Assembly: GCA_031292465.1 (NCBI GenBank)
Contig: JARLHB010000449.1
Coordinates: 1-5,768 of the forward strand
DNA length: 5,768 nt
Direction of reading: 5' to 3'
Source: Ignavibacteriaceae bacterium
GTDB taxonomy: Bacteria; Bacteroidota; Ignavibacteria; Ignavibacteriales; Ignavibacteriaceae
Below are positions 1-5,768 of the stretch, piece after piece. Under the pieces are notes generated by a model. It did no database searches, had not been told where the DNA came from, and worked only from the letters and a program-made list of their open reading frames with translations. The position numbers were made by a program, and so were the translations under genes. Each line of letters starts with the position of its first letter. The stretch's first letter is position 1.

Positions 1-572
1 CAGCACGGTTGCTAAAAACTTACAGTCCCGATAATTATTACAGCGTTGAATTTGTCTGGTTCAACGGTGAGGAGTTTGGTCTCTGGGGTTCTAAGAATTA
101 TATGCGAATGCATAAAGATGACAGTATTGCCGCTATGATAAATATGGATATGATAGGCACTCCCACCGGATTTAATGTAATGGGTTTTGATGATTTTGTT
201 CCTTTCTTTGAAAAGCTTAAAAGCGAACTTGCCGGATTTAATCTTACTGACGGCGTGAAAAGCAAGCCGGGTACCAACAGCGATCATATGTCATTTATGT
301 TTGCAGGCATACCAACTTTTGAAATTGAGTCGCATCTTGATGAAAATATGTACCAGTTCTACCATGAAAGAGGCGATACCTTTGATAAAGTAAATATAAA
401 ATATTTATCTGATGCTTCAGCAGTGGCAGCTATAACATTGAAAGTACTTGCTAATGCTTCCGGTTTAAATTATGCCAGAAGAAGCGAGAAGGAAATGGTG
501 CGCCTGTTTAAGCAATATGGGCTTGATAAAAGATTAAAAAGACAGGGCGAGTGGATTTATAAGGAAGAATAA
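1..572 (+). CDS. M28-family metallopeptidase (Zn aminopeptidase), 3' part only
   Basis: This is the C-terminal 189 residues of a peptidase of family M28, which removes N-terminal amino acids using two zinc ions. The frame is open to the left edge (codons from base 3). The TTG at 9 is an internal Leu codon, so the true start lies outside the window. Seen here: the FVWFNGEE block, with the Glu-Glu pair at 69-74 (in the family the first is the general base and the second a metal ligand); NMDMIG with the Asp ligand at 147-149; TNSDHMSF at about 276-299; and YHERGDTFDKVN with the His ligand at 363-365. The upstream His and bridging Asp ligands of the family would lie off the window. After the catalytic fold comes a short basic tail (ARRSEKEMVRLFKQYG). 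Secretion cannot be judged without the N-terminus. The gene converges on the next one. Family assignment is firm; substrate is unknown. Confidence 0.9.
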   Translation, partial: ARLLKTYSPDNYYSVEFVWFNGEEFGLWGSKNYMRMHKDDSIAAMINMDMIGTPTGFNVMGFDDFVPFFEKLKSELAGFNLTDGVKSKPGTNSDHMSFMFAGIPTFEIESHLDENMYQFYHERGDTFDKVNIKYLSDASAVAAITLKVLANASGLNYARRSEKEMVRLFKQYGLDKRLKRQGEWIYKEE

Positions 573-600
573 AAAGTTTAAAGTGCAAAGGACAAAGTTC
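573..600. repeat. Four tandem degenerate heptamers (AAAGNNN)
   Basis: Directly after the peptidase stop codon, four 7-bp units follow without a gap: AAAGTTT, AAAGTGC, AAAGGAC and AAAGTTC. Each keeps AAAG and varies in the last three bases. They lie in the 64-bp gap between two convergent genes. No hairpin or T-run typical of a terminator is visible there. The array is short, so chance in AT-rich DNA is possible. Confidence 0.5.
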
Positions 601-636
601 TAAGTATAAGATTATATTCCAAAACGTTTGTTATAA

Positions 637-1014
637 TTAATTTTGTGCTGCAAGCCAGACAACTGCATCTTCACGCCCGGTAAAAATTTTAACATTAAAG
701 CCCCTGTTTTTACAAGCTGTTTCATAAAATTTTATTTCATCCGCACTGCTTTGCAATGATTTCATAATAATAGCTTCTTTTGCATCGGTAGTAATATTTA
801 ATTTTTCAAACATCCCGATTAACCCGTAAAGATCAATTACTGAATGCCCGCCGGTCATATCTGTGCAGTCAGAAAGAAATAATATCGTATTATTCTCTCT
901 GGATAATAGTACAGAATTTTTAAGAGCCATGTATAATTCTTCAGGAGTTACGTTACCGAGATATACGATCTCGATACATTTAGGGCTTTCCAAAACATTA
1001 GTCTTCCACGGCAT
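637..1014 (-). CDS. SpoIIAA-like / STAS-fold protein of unknown role
   Basis: A 125-residue cytoplasmic protein with no signal peptide or membrane segment. The layout resembles the SpoIIAA-like (STAS/SEC14-type) family: an N-terminal strand (IEIVYLGNVTPEEL, residues 14-27), a helix, a central hydrophobic strand ILFLSDCTDM (44-53), a loop with GGHSV, a helix DLYGLIGMFEKL (61-72), a strand AIIMK (81-85), and a C-terminal strand plus helix VKIFTGREDAVVWLA (108-122). The ending, a strand followed by R-E-D/E-A-x-x-W-L, is typical of this family. The Ser phosphorylated in true anti-sigma-factor antagonists cannot be placed with certainty, and no anti-sigma kinase gene is nearby. It stands alone: convergent with the peptidase gene and separated by the repeat-rich gap from the divergent cupin gene. 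ATG at 1014 is the natural start, with no clear Shine-Dalgarno sequence. The function is not known. Confidence 0.6.
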   Translation of the reverse strand: MPWKTNVLESPKCIEIVYLGNVTPEELYMALKNSVLLSRENNTILFLSDCTDMTGGHSVIDLYGLIGMFEKLNITTDAKEAIIMKSLQSSADEIKFYETACKNRGFNVKIFTGREDAVVWLAAQN

Positions 1015-1128
1015 AATTCATATCCAGATTTTATTAACTTAAATATTATCCTTTTATAATTTACCTATAAAAAGTTGTAAAATACAACTATAAGTATGTA
1101 ACTTAGAGCAAAAAAGCTATAAACTTAT

Positions 1129-1151
1129 TTATTAAACCGGTTGTTCGAAAT
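1129..1151 (+). repeat. Left terminal inverted repeat of the MITE-like element
   Basis: The core reads CCGGTTGTTCGAAAT (1137-1151), preceded by TTATTAAA. It pairs with 1428-1450 in inverted orientation, with 21 of 23 positions identical. The two mismatches are at 1132 and 1139. The TTCGAA inside it is itself a palindrome. Confidence 0.7.
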
Positions 1152-1220
1152 TAAAATATCTTTTGCATTATCTAATATGAACATTTGTACCTTATTCTAA
1201 TATAGTACTTAAAAATGATA

Positions 1221-1378
1221 GCGGCATAGCCGCGAAATGCTTGTAGCTGAATTATATCCCGTTAAATTTAAAGAGCATCATAGATGCGGCATGGTGCAGC
1301 ACACCATGTCACCCCTCTGGGGTTTTAATATTTTCTGTCTAACGTTTATATTACAAACATTCCACCCCTACCCGGGTA
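1221..1378. repeat. Cluster of five GC-rich palindromes
   Basis: In order: GCGGC-ATA-GCCGC (1221-1233); GCATC-ATA-GATGC (1275-1287); CATGGTG-CAGCA-CACCATG (1290-1308); ACCCC-TCT-GGGGT (1311-1323); and TACCCGGGTA (1369-1378, fully self-complementary). The first four are perfect stems of 5-7 bp with loops of 3-5 bases. The second to fourth sit almost back to back, with 2-base spacers. They would fold as short hairpins in RNA or single-stranded DNA on either strand. No open frame of note crosses them. Confidence 0.75.
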
Positions 1379-1427
1379 AAAAATTACAATAATATATTAT
1401 TTTGCAAAAGAATATCTCTTATTTTCT

Positions 1428-1450
1428 ATTTCGAACAACGGGTTTATTAA
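1428..1450 (-). repeat. Right terminal inverted repeat of the MITE-like element
   Basis: On the minus strand the core reads CCCGTTGTTCGAAAT, 14 of 15 identical to the left core. The outer TTTATTAA continues the match in part. The repeat ends 10 bp before the cupin ATG, so the 5' leader of that gene must lie largely inside the element. Confidence 0.7.
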
Positions 1451-1460
1451 TAAATATCAT

Positions 1461-1790
1461 ATGAAAGTAGAAACAAAGAATAATCTTTTAGGGAATATCC
1501 CTAAAGAAATACCCATGGAAATAATTGAAACGATACTTGATTCGGATAAAGTCCGTATTGAAAGAATAATTTCAAAAGGGCAGTCCTCGCCGGAAAATTT
1601 CTGGTACGATCAGGATGACAATGAGTGGGTGATGGTTTTGCAGGGACAGGCAAAACTTATGTTTGAAAATGAAGAAAAACCGGTTCTCTTGTTACAGGGT
1701 GACTATATAAATATTCCTGCTCATTTAAAGCACCGTGTGGAATGGACAACACCAAATGAGGTTACCATTTGGCTGGCTGTGTTTTATTAA
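1461..1790 (+). CDS. Small single-domain cupin protein
   Basis: A 109-residue cytoplasmic protein, complete, forming one cupin beta-barrel. It matches a well-populated family of short cupins with the pattern RIERIxSKGQxSPExFWYDQxxNEWV...GDYxNIPAHxxHRVEWT...WLAV. Cupin motif 1 (from G40) keeps the Glu (E55) and the following Gly (G62). Its usual His-x-His pair is replaced by the WYDQ stretch (48-51). Motif 2 is G80-D-Y-I-N-I-P87-A-H-L-K-H91, with the expected His at 91 and another at 89. The metal site is therefore reduced or different from classical cupins, and catalytic activity cannot be assumed. A sugar- or metabolite-binding role is possible, but the substrate is not known. The gene stands alone. 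It is divergent from the STAS-like gene across the MITE-like element and is followed by a 130-bp gap before tetR. The start is clear because the protein aligns with the family from its first residues. Confidence 0.88.
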   Translation: MKVETKNNLLGNIPKEIPMEIIETILDSDKVRIERIISKGQSSPENFWYDQDDNEWVMVLQGQAKLMFENEEKPVLLLQGDYINIPAHLKHRVEWTTPNEVTIWLAVFY

Positions 1791-1846
1791 CACTCGGATA
1801 AGATATTATTAAATAAGAAGATATAGACTGATGTAATTTAGGAAAA

Positions 1847-1875
1847 TTTGAATATTTGACTTTAAAACTATTTTG
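1847..1875 (+). promoter_or_regulatory. Possible Bacteroidota-type promoter for tetR and the efflux operon
   Basis: TTTG at 1847-1850 is followed after 18 bp by TATTTTG at 1869-1875. This approximates the -33 TTG / -7 TAnnTTTG promoter of Bacteroidota, although the -7 box is one base short of consensus. A start a few bases downstream would put the 1888-1902 palindrome in the early transcribed region, where a bound repressor would block. It is a weak match in AT-rich DNA. Confidence 0.3.
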
Positions 1876-1887
1876 GAATAAGTTTAA

Positions 1888-1902
1888 TCTAACAATGTTA
1901 GA
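1888..1902. promoter_or_regulatory. Candidate TetR operator, perfect 15-bp palindrome
   Basis: TCTAACA-A-TGTTAGA has two perfect 7-bp arms around one central base. It ends 18 bp before the tetR ATG. Size, symmetry and position fit an operator for a TetR-family dimer that controls its own gene. A degenerate copy lies before tolC (2526-2540). Binding by this particular protein is inferred. Confidence 0.6.
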
Positions 1903-1920
1903 AAATATAACAAGAATATA

Positions 1921-2505
1921 ATGACACATATAGAACGTAAGCAAAGAGAAAAAGAAGAAATAAGACAGAACATCATTAATGCAGCTATTAAAATAGCAGC
2001 GAATGAGGGATGGCATTCTGTAACAATACGTAAAATAGCAGATATGATAGAATATACCCCGCCTATAGTATATGAATATTTTGAAAATAAAGATGACTTG
2101 ATGAAAGAAATCGTTTATGTGGGGTTTGATATATTAAATGTCGGTTTTGAAAGTGCTCGTAAAAATGAAATAAATTCAAAAGAGTTTCTTAAGGCTATTT
2201 CCCTTAGACAATGGAACTTTGCAAAAGAGAACAGGGAATTATTCCAGCTAATGTTTAGCCTTGAGAGGGTAGTTCCGAATGAGAAAATGAAGAGACAGTT
2301 TGAATTAATAGAAAAATGCTTTCATGAACTGGCTAAGAATGATGAAGAACTTGTTATGGAATATATGACAAACTGGGTTTGTCTAATACAGGGAGCTATC
2401 TCGGTGCTGCTTATGTTAAAATTGCCTCCGCCGAAAGATAGAACTATTGATGAAGAGGCCTTTTTTATTAAAATGATTGAAAGATTTTTAAATAGCATTG
2501 AATAA
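1921..2505 (+). CDS. TetR/AcrR-family transcriptional regulator, likely local efflux repressor
   Basis: A 194-residue, full-length TetR-family protein. The N-terminal DNA-binding domain covers about residues 10-60: a first helix (IINAAIKIAANEGWHSV), then the helix-turn-helix VTIRKIADMIEYTPPIVYEYF (34-54), ending in ENKDDL. The PPIVYEYF form is common in a subset of this family. Residues from about 65 to 190 form the helical ligand-binding and dimerisation domain, which varies and does not reveal the ligand. The protein has no membrane segment. It is followed after 58 bp by tolC, adaptor and RND pump genes on the same strand. That order is typical of a repressor that releases the pump operon when an effector binds. 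The perfect palindrome at 1888-1902 suggests autoregulation. No true Shine-Dalgarno sequence is present; ATG at 1921 gives the normal family N-terminus. An activator role is less likely but not excluded. Confidence 0.9.
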   Translation: MTHIERKQREKEEIRQNIINAAIKIAANEGWHSVTIRKIADMIEYTPPIVYEYFENKDDLMKEIVYVGFDILNVGFESARKNEINSKEFLKAISLRQWNFAKENRELFQLMFSLERVVPNEKMKRQFELIEKCFHELAKNDEELVMEYMTNWVCLIQGAISVLLMLKLPPPKDRTIDEEAFFIKMIERFLNSIE

Positions 2506-2525
2506 ATAAAAAATTTAAACAATAA

Positions 2526-2540
2526 TCTAACTAAGTTATA
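2526..2540. promoter_or_regulatory. Second operator-like site, degenerate copy, before tolC
   Basis: TCTAAC-TAA-GTTATA matches the palindrome before tetR at 12 of 15 positions. The match extends outward as AATCTAACnAnGTTAnAA in both. Its own arms pair at 5 of 6 positions. It lies 23 bp before the tolC ATG in the 58-bp gap, and could let the regulator act on the pump genes separately from tetR. No clear promoter is visible in this gap. Confidence 0.45.
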
Positions 2541-2563
2541 ATATTTAACAATTATATATAATT

Positions 2564-3907
2564 ATGACAAAAACTAAATTACTCACACTCTGTATTTTCA
2601 TTGTTCAATTAACGGTAAACGGGCAGGTTTTTACTTTAAAACAATGCCTTCAGTACGCGAATGATAACAATAAGAATATTAAGATTGCCTATTATGAAAA
2701 AGAAATAGCACGCGAACAGGTAAGAGAGCAGGTAGGTACCGGGCTGCCGCAAATAAGCGCCACTGGTACTATTACTGATAATGTTAAGCTTGCAACTTCC
2801 TTAATGCCGGGGGCATTATTTGGTCAGCCGGGAACTTATATCCCGATACAGACCGGGGTCCAATATAATACTGCCGCAGCAGTAAAATTAAGCCAGAAGG
2901 TATTCGACGCAGGCTTTTGGGTAGGATTAAAAGCTGCAACTATAAGCGGCCAGTTAAAGCAGCAGGATATTCAGAAAACAGTTGAACAAACAACTTATGA
3001 TGTAAGCAATGCTTATTACCAGTCGCTTATAATTCAAAAGGAACTGGATTCTTATAAAGCTACACTGGTTGCTTCTGAAAAATCGCTTGCTTCCACAGAA
3101 TTAAAATTTCGTAACGGAAAAGTAAAAAAGGTTGATGTTGATAAAATCAGGGTTAGTTACAATAATACAAAATCGCAGGTGCAGCAAACAGAGTTAAGCT
3201 ATAAGCAATCCTTGAATACACTTAAGTTTAAAATAGGTATGCCGGTTGACAGTGCAATAGTATTGGCCGATACTATGCTTGTTGATTTCAGCACTGACGA
3301 TTACATAAGCCCGTCAAACGGATTTGTTGAGAACCGTGTTGATTATCAGCTGCAAAAAACAAATTTACAGATACAGGAAGCTCAAAAGCAAAAAAACATA
3401 GCGGATTTTTTCCCCACCCTGACCTTTGATGCTAACTATAGTTTTCAGGCGATGGATAATAATTTAAAATTGTTTAATTCAGGACAGAACTGGTACCAGA
3501 GTTCATACATAGACCTTTCATTGAACGTTCCGATCTTTTCCGGTTTCCAGAGAACTTCCAAAGTTGAACAGGCCAGGTTAAATGTAATGGAAGCAGAAGA
3601 GAATCTTAAGCTTACGGAACAGAGCATTAAGGTCGAAGTGTCAAACTATGAAATCCAGTATAAAAACGCCATCGATAATATAAAGAACGAAAAAGAAAAC
3701 TTAGCTTTAGCGGAAAGCGTTTATAATAATACTCAACTGGAATTTCAGCAGGGAGCGGCTTCGTCCCTTGAACTTATTCAGGCAGAAAGCTCTTACAGGG
3801 AGGCCCAGAATAGTTATTTTAACAAATTACTTACTTTATATGTAGCGCGTTTGGATGTAGAAAAATCCAAAGGCAGCCTAATGAATTTTATAAACAATCT
3901 GAAATAA
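2564..3907 (+). CDS. TolC-family outer membrane efflux protein
   Basis: A 447-residue outer membrane factor, the exit duct of a tripartite exporter. In the family it forms a trimeric beta-barrel with a long alpha-helical periplasmic tunnel. Residues 1-20 (MTKTKLLTLCIFIVQLTVNG) form a signal peptide with likely cleavage before Q21. Cys10 lies inside the hydrophobic core rather than at a lipobox, so this is probably not a lipoprotein. Two OEP repeats are visible. The first runs about 22-225, with LPQISATGTIT (61-71) and KLSQKVFDAG (108-117). The second runs about 255-440, with ADFFPTLTFDANYSF (280-294) and the family hallmark LSLNVPIFSG (318-327). Long Gln/Glu/Lys-rich helices fill the regions between and after these. 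The length is normal. It is 58 bp after tetR and 7 bp before the adaptor gene, so it is clearly in an operon with the latter. Confidence 0.93.
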   Translation: MTKTKLLTLCIFIVQLTVNGQVFTLKQCLQYANDNNKNIKIAYYEKEIAREQVREQVGTGLPQISATGTITDNVKLATSLMPGALFGQPGTYIPIQTGVQYNTAAAVKLSQKVFDAGFWVGLKAATISGQLKQQDIQKTVEQTTYDVSNAYYQSLIIQKELDSYKATLVASEKSLASTELKFRNGKVKKVDVDKIRVSYNNTKSQVQQTELSYKQSLNTLKFKIGMPVDSAIVLADTMLVDFSTDDYISPSNGFVENRVDYQLQKTNLQIQEAQKQKNIADFFPTLTFDANYSFQAMDNNLKLFNSGQNWYQSSYIDLSLNVPIFSGFQRTSKVEQARLNVMEAEENLKLTEQSIKVEVSNYEIQYKNAIDNIKNEKENLALAESVYNNTQLEFQQGAASSLELIQAESSYREAQNSYFNKLLTLYVARLDVEKSKGSLMNFINNLK

Positions 3908-3914
3908 TATAATT

Positions 3915-4973
3915 ATGAAAAAAATACTAATTATCGCAGTCGTTATAATTGTAGCTTTGGCAGCAGTTTTAAGGTTAAAATCAAATTACGATAAAATAAA
4001 TAATCAAAGTAAAAACCAGGTAAATATTAACGTGGTTAGTGTAAGTGCCCAGGCAGTAAAAAGGATGTCCGCTGAAAGAAATATCAGCCTGGTAGGAACA
4101 TTATTTACAGATCACGAACTTAATATAGCTGCTGAAATAGCGGGAAAGATTACGTCATTAAATTGTGAAACCGGGCAGAATAAAGAAAAGGGAAGCGTAA
4201 TAGCCACAATTGATGATAAGCTGAAAGCGCTTGCAGTGCAGTCCGCCAGAATCAGCGTTGAGAAACTTAAAAAGGATTTAGCACGGGAAGAAAATTTATT
4301 CAAGGGTGGAACAGCATCTGAGCAGGAACTTGATGATACCCGTATTTCTTATGAGAATGCCCGCATTCAATTAGAAGAAGCTGAAAAACAATTGTCATAT
4401 ACGAAGATAACTGCGCCAATAAGCGGAACCATAACACAAAAACTGATTGAAACGGGTACATATGTAAATGCCGGTACTTCAATTGCACATATTGTTAATA
4501 CTTCAAAGCTAAAAGTAAAAATTAATGTGTCCGAAGCTAATATTTATTACATAAAAACAGGTGATAAAGCTGTTATCACAACGGATGCGTTTCCAGGGGA
4601 AACTTTTGCAGGAAAAATTAGTTTTGTCAGCCCCAAGGGCGATGATTCACATAATTATCCGGTTGAAGTTGAAATTACAAATAGTTCAAAACACATGCTT
4701 AAAGCCGGAACCTTTGTTAACGTTAATATAAACCTTCCGGGCAATTCATCGGCGCTATTTATCCCGAGAACCGCTTTACAGGGCAGTGTAAAAGATGCTT
4801 CAGTTTATATTGCAGAAAACGGCAGGGCAAAGATTAAAAAGATTACTATAGGTGTTCAGAATAATGATTATCTTGAAGTTTTGGCCGGGCTAAGCGAAGG
4901 GCAGACGGTAATTACAAACGGACAGGTGAACCTTTCAGATGATAAACAAGTAAAAATTATTAATAACAATTGA
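3915..4973 (+). CDS. RND efflux periplasmic adaptor (HlyD/AcrA-type membrane fusion protein)
   Basis: A 352-residue adaptor that links the inner membrane pump to the TolC-type duct. An N-terminal hydrophobic segment (residues 4-19) can act as a signal anchor. There is no lipobox Cys, so unlike AcrA it is probably held by this segment or cleaved. The first half of the lipoyl domain spans about 60-100 (AAEIAGKITSL, then GSVIATIDD). A short alpha-helical coiled-coil hairpin spans about 102-162 and contains EENLFKGGTASEQELDDTR, close to the tip pattern of this family. The second lipoyl half is 163-195 (TKITAPISGTI, then GTYVNAGTSIAHIVN). The beta-barrel covers about 198-275 and includes the GTFVNVNI strand, and the membrane-proximal domain about 280-348 (FIPRTAL, LSEGQTVITNGQ). 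Gaps are 7 bp to tolC and 10 bp to the pump gene. Assignment is firm; cargo is unknown. Confidence 0.93.
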   Translation: MKKILIIAVVIIVALAAVLRLKSNYDKINNQSKNQVNINVVSVSAQAVKRMSAERNISLVGTLFTDHELNIAAEIAGKITSLNCETGQNKEKGSVIATIDDKLKALAVQSARISVEKLKKDLAREENLFKGGTASEQELDDTRISYENARIQLEEAEKQLSYTKITAPISGTITQKLIETGTYVNAGTSIAHIVNTSKLKVKINVSEANIYYIKTGDKAVITTDAFPGETFAGKISFVSPKGDDSHNYPVEVEITNSSKHMLKAGTFVNVNINLPGNSSALFIPRTALQGSVKDASVYIAENGRAKIKKITIGVQNNDYLEVLAGLSEGQTVITNGQVNLSDDKQVKIINNN

Positions 4974-4983
4974 AAATAAAGCA

Positions 4984-5768
4984 ATGTCGATTACTCAAAT
5001 AGCCATAAAAAGATCTACTCTTGTAGTAATAGTGTTCTCAATACTTACTGCGCTGGGGCTTGTGTGTTATACAATGCTGAACTATAACATGTTTCCCAAA
5101 ATGGATATTCCGGTTGTAACAGTTACAACCAGATATACAGGGGCATCGGCCAGTGAAGTTGAAAACTCCGTAACAAAAAAGTTGGAGGATGCACTTTCAT
5201 CACTTGAGAATATGGATTATATGTCCTCATCCTCGCAGGAAGGTGTCTCAAATATTACAATGGTGCTGCTTTCAAATGCCGATGTAGATAAAGCACTGGA
5301 AGATGCACAAAGGAAAGTGAATCAGACTCTCTCTTCGCTGCCTACCGGAGTAAAAACCCCTTCTCTTACTAAATTTTCGATGGATGATACTCCAGTTCTA
5401 AAACTTGGTATTAAAGCTGATATTCCGGATACTAAACTATACCAGTTAACAAAAGAACACATAAAGACGCAACTGGCAAAGATTCAGGGTGTTGGGCAGG
5501 TAACGCTTGTCGGCGGCAATGAAAGGCAGATAAGAATCAATGTTCACAGAGACAGGCTGGACGCATATAAAATTTCTATTAGCCAGGTATATAGTGCAAT
5601 TAGTAATGCAAATCTTGAATTGCCGACAGGTAAAATAGAAGGCACATTTAATCAGTATACGGTAAGGCTTTCCGGTAAAGTTACTTCACTGGATGAATTG
5701 AAAAATCTTATTGTTACAAAGAGTTATGACGGCAGTTTTGTGAAGCTTTCTGATATTGCCGAAGTGAC
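4984..5768 (+). CDS. RND (AcrB/HAE1-type) efflux pump permease, N-terminal part only
   Basis: The first 261 residues of an inner membrane RND pump, open at the right edge; family members are about 1,000-1,060 residues. ATG at 4984 follows the adaptor stop by 10 bp. Residues 1-10 form the cytoplasmic lead (MSITQIAIKR) and about 11-32 the first transmembrane helix. Then comes the porter region: NMFPKMDIPVVTVTTRYTGAS (35-55, the P-x-x-D-I-P-x-V and Y-x-G-A-S signatures), SSSSQEGVSNITMVL (81-95), ALEDAQRKVNQTLSSLP (104-120), and IQGVGQVTLVGG near 167-178. The LP-x-G-V and G-V-G-x-V motifs are typical of the hydrophobe/amphiphile (HAE1) branch rather than the heavy-metal branch. The proton-relay Asp and Lys residues lie in later transmembrane helices outside the window. 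It should exchange protons for substrate across the inner membrane with the two preceding gene products. Which compounds it exports cannot be told from this part. Confidence 0.93.
   Translation, partial: MSITQIAIKRSTLVVIVFSILTALGLVCYTMLNYNMFPKMDIPVVTVTTRYTGASASEVENSVTKKLEDALSSLENMDYMSSSSQEGVSNITMVLLSNADVDKALEDAQRKVNQTLSSLPTGVKTPSLTKFSMDDTPVLKLGIKADIPDTKLYQLTKEHIKTQLAKIQGVGQVTLVGGNERQIRINVHRDRLDAYKISISQVYSAISNANLELPTGKIEGTFNQYTVRLSGKVTSLDELKNLIVTKSYDGSFVKLSDIAEV

Larger units (their letters stand above)
1129..1450. mobile_element. MITE-like palindromic repeat element, about 322 bp, non-coding
   Basis: The gap 1015-1460 holds no credible gene. Most of it is an element bounded by inverted ends. 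The 23 bases at 1129-1151 match the reverse complement of 1428-1450 at 21 positions. Further in, CTTTTGCA at 1160-1167 is mirrored by TGCAAAAG at 1403-1410, with indels between the blocks. The interior carries five GC-rich palindromes (1221-1378) in otherwise AT-rich DNA. The base TTTATTAA appears at both outer ends (1128-1135 and 1443-1450), which could be a target duplication. There is no transposase frame, so movement would need an enzyme from elsewhere. Similar palindromic stretches with CCCC/GGGG and GCATC/GATGC stems are, from general recollection, dispersed in genomes of this bacterial group; this was not searched. An alternative is a structured regulatory or RNA region that does not move. 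Confidence 0.6.

Noticed and set aside
9..11. TTG as a start codon of the peptidase
   Set aside because: The frame is open to the window edge and the product lacks the N-terminal half of an M28 domain, so this is an internal Leu codon.
12..287. Minus-strand open frame opposite the peptidase
   Set aside because: It lies wholly opposite a gene with clear M28 motifs, and its translation shows no recognisable domain.
1311..1331. Intrinsic terminator (ACCCC-TCT-GGGGT followed by T-rich sequence)
   Set aside because: The stem is only 5 bp, the T-run is broken, and no + strand gene lies directly upstream. It fits better as one of the serial palindromes of the element.
1338..1350. Third TetR operator-like site (TCTAACGTTTATA)
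   Set aside because: The half-sites lack the 3-base spacing of the other two and the symmetry is poor. It lies inside the repeat element.
1129..1450. CRISPR array or tRNA/riboswitch in the gap
   Set aside because: There are no regularly spaced direct repeats, no cloverleaf, and no riboswitch core that I recognise. The signal is inverted repeats and simple hairpins.
1762..2016. Minus-strand open frame overlapping the cupin end and tetR start
   Set aside because: It overlaps two well-supported genes and the operator region. Its translation is low-complexity, rich in Phe, Tyr and Ser, as expected from AT-rich antisense.

Overview
The window is AT-rich bacterial DNA. It lacks clear Shine-Dalgarno sequences: the starts are preceded by A/T-rich stretches such as ATATAATT. 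Its proteins look like those of the Bacteroidota/Ignavibacteriota (FCB) group. That placement is inferred from gene style, not from a marker gene. No rRNA, tRNA, CRISPR array or recognisable transposase gene is present.

Left part (1-1014): the 3' end of an M28-family zinc aminopeptidase gene enters from the left edge. It converges on a small minus-strand gene for a SpoIIAA-like (STAS-type) protein. Four degenerate 7-bp repeats lie between them, directly after the peptidase stop.

Middle (1015-1920): a 446-bp gap without a gene holds the most unusual structure of the window. It is a roughly 320-bp MITE-like element (1129-1450) with imperfect terminal inverted repeats and a cluster of five GC-rich palindromes. 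Its right end stops 10 bp before the start of a small cupin gene (1461-1790).

Right part (1791-5768): a TetR-family regulator, a TolC-type outer membrane factor, a periplasmic adaptor (HlyD/AcrA type) and the N-terminal quarter of an RND (AcrB/HAE1) inner membrane pump follow in tight order on the + strand. Together they encode a self-regulated tripartite envelope exporter. A 15-bp perfect palindrome sits 18 bp before tetR. A degenerate copy sits in the tetR-tolC gap. The pair is a good candidate for the operator set of this TetR protein. The substrate of the pump cannot be read from the sequence.

Most of the window is ordinary gene content. The parts worth a second look are the palindrome-rich element and the paired operator-like sites.
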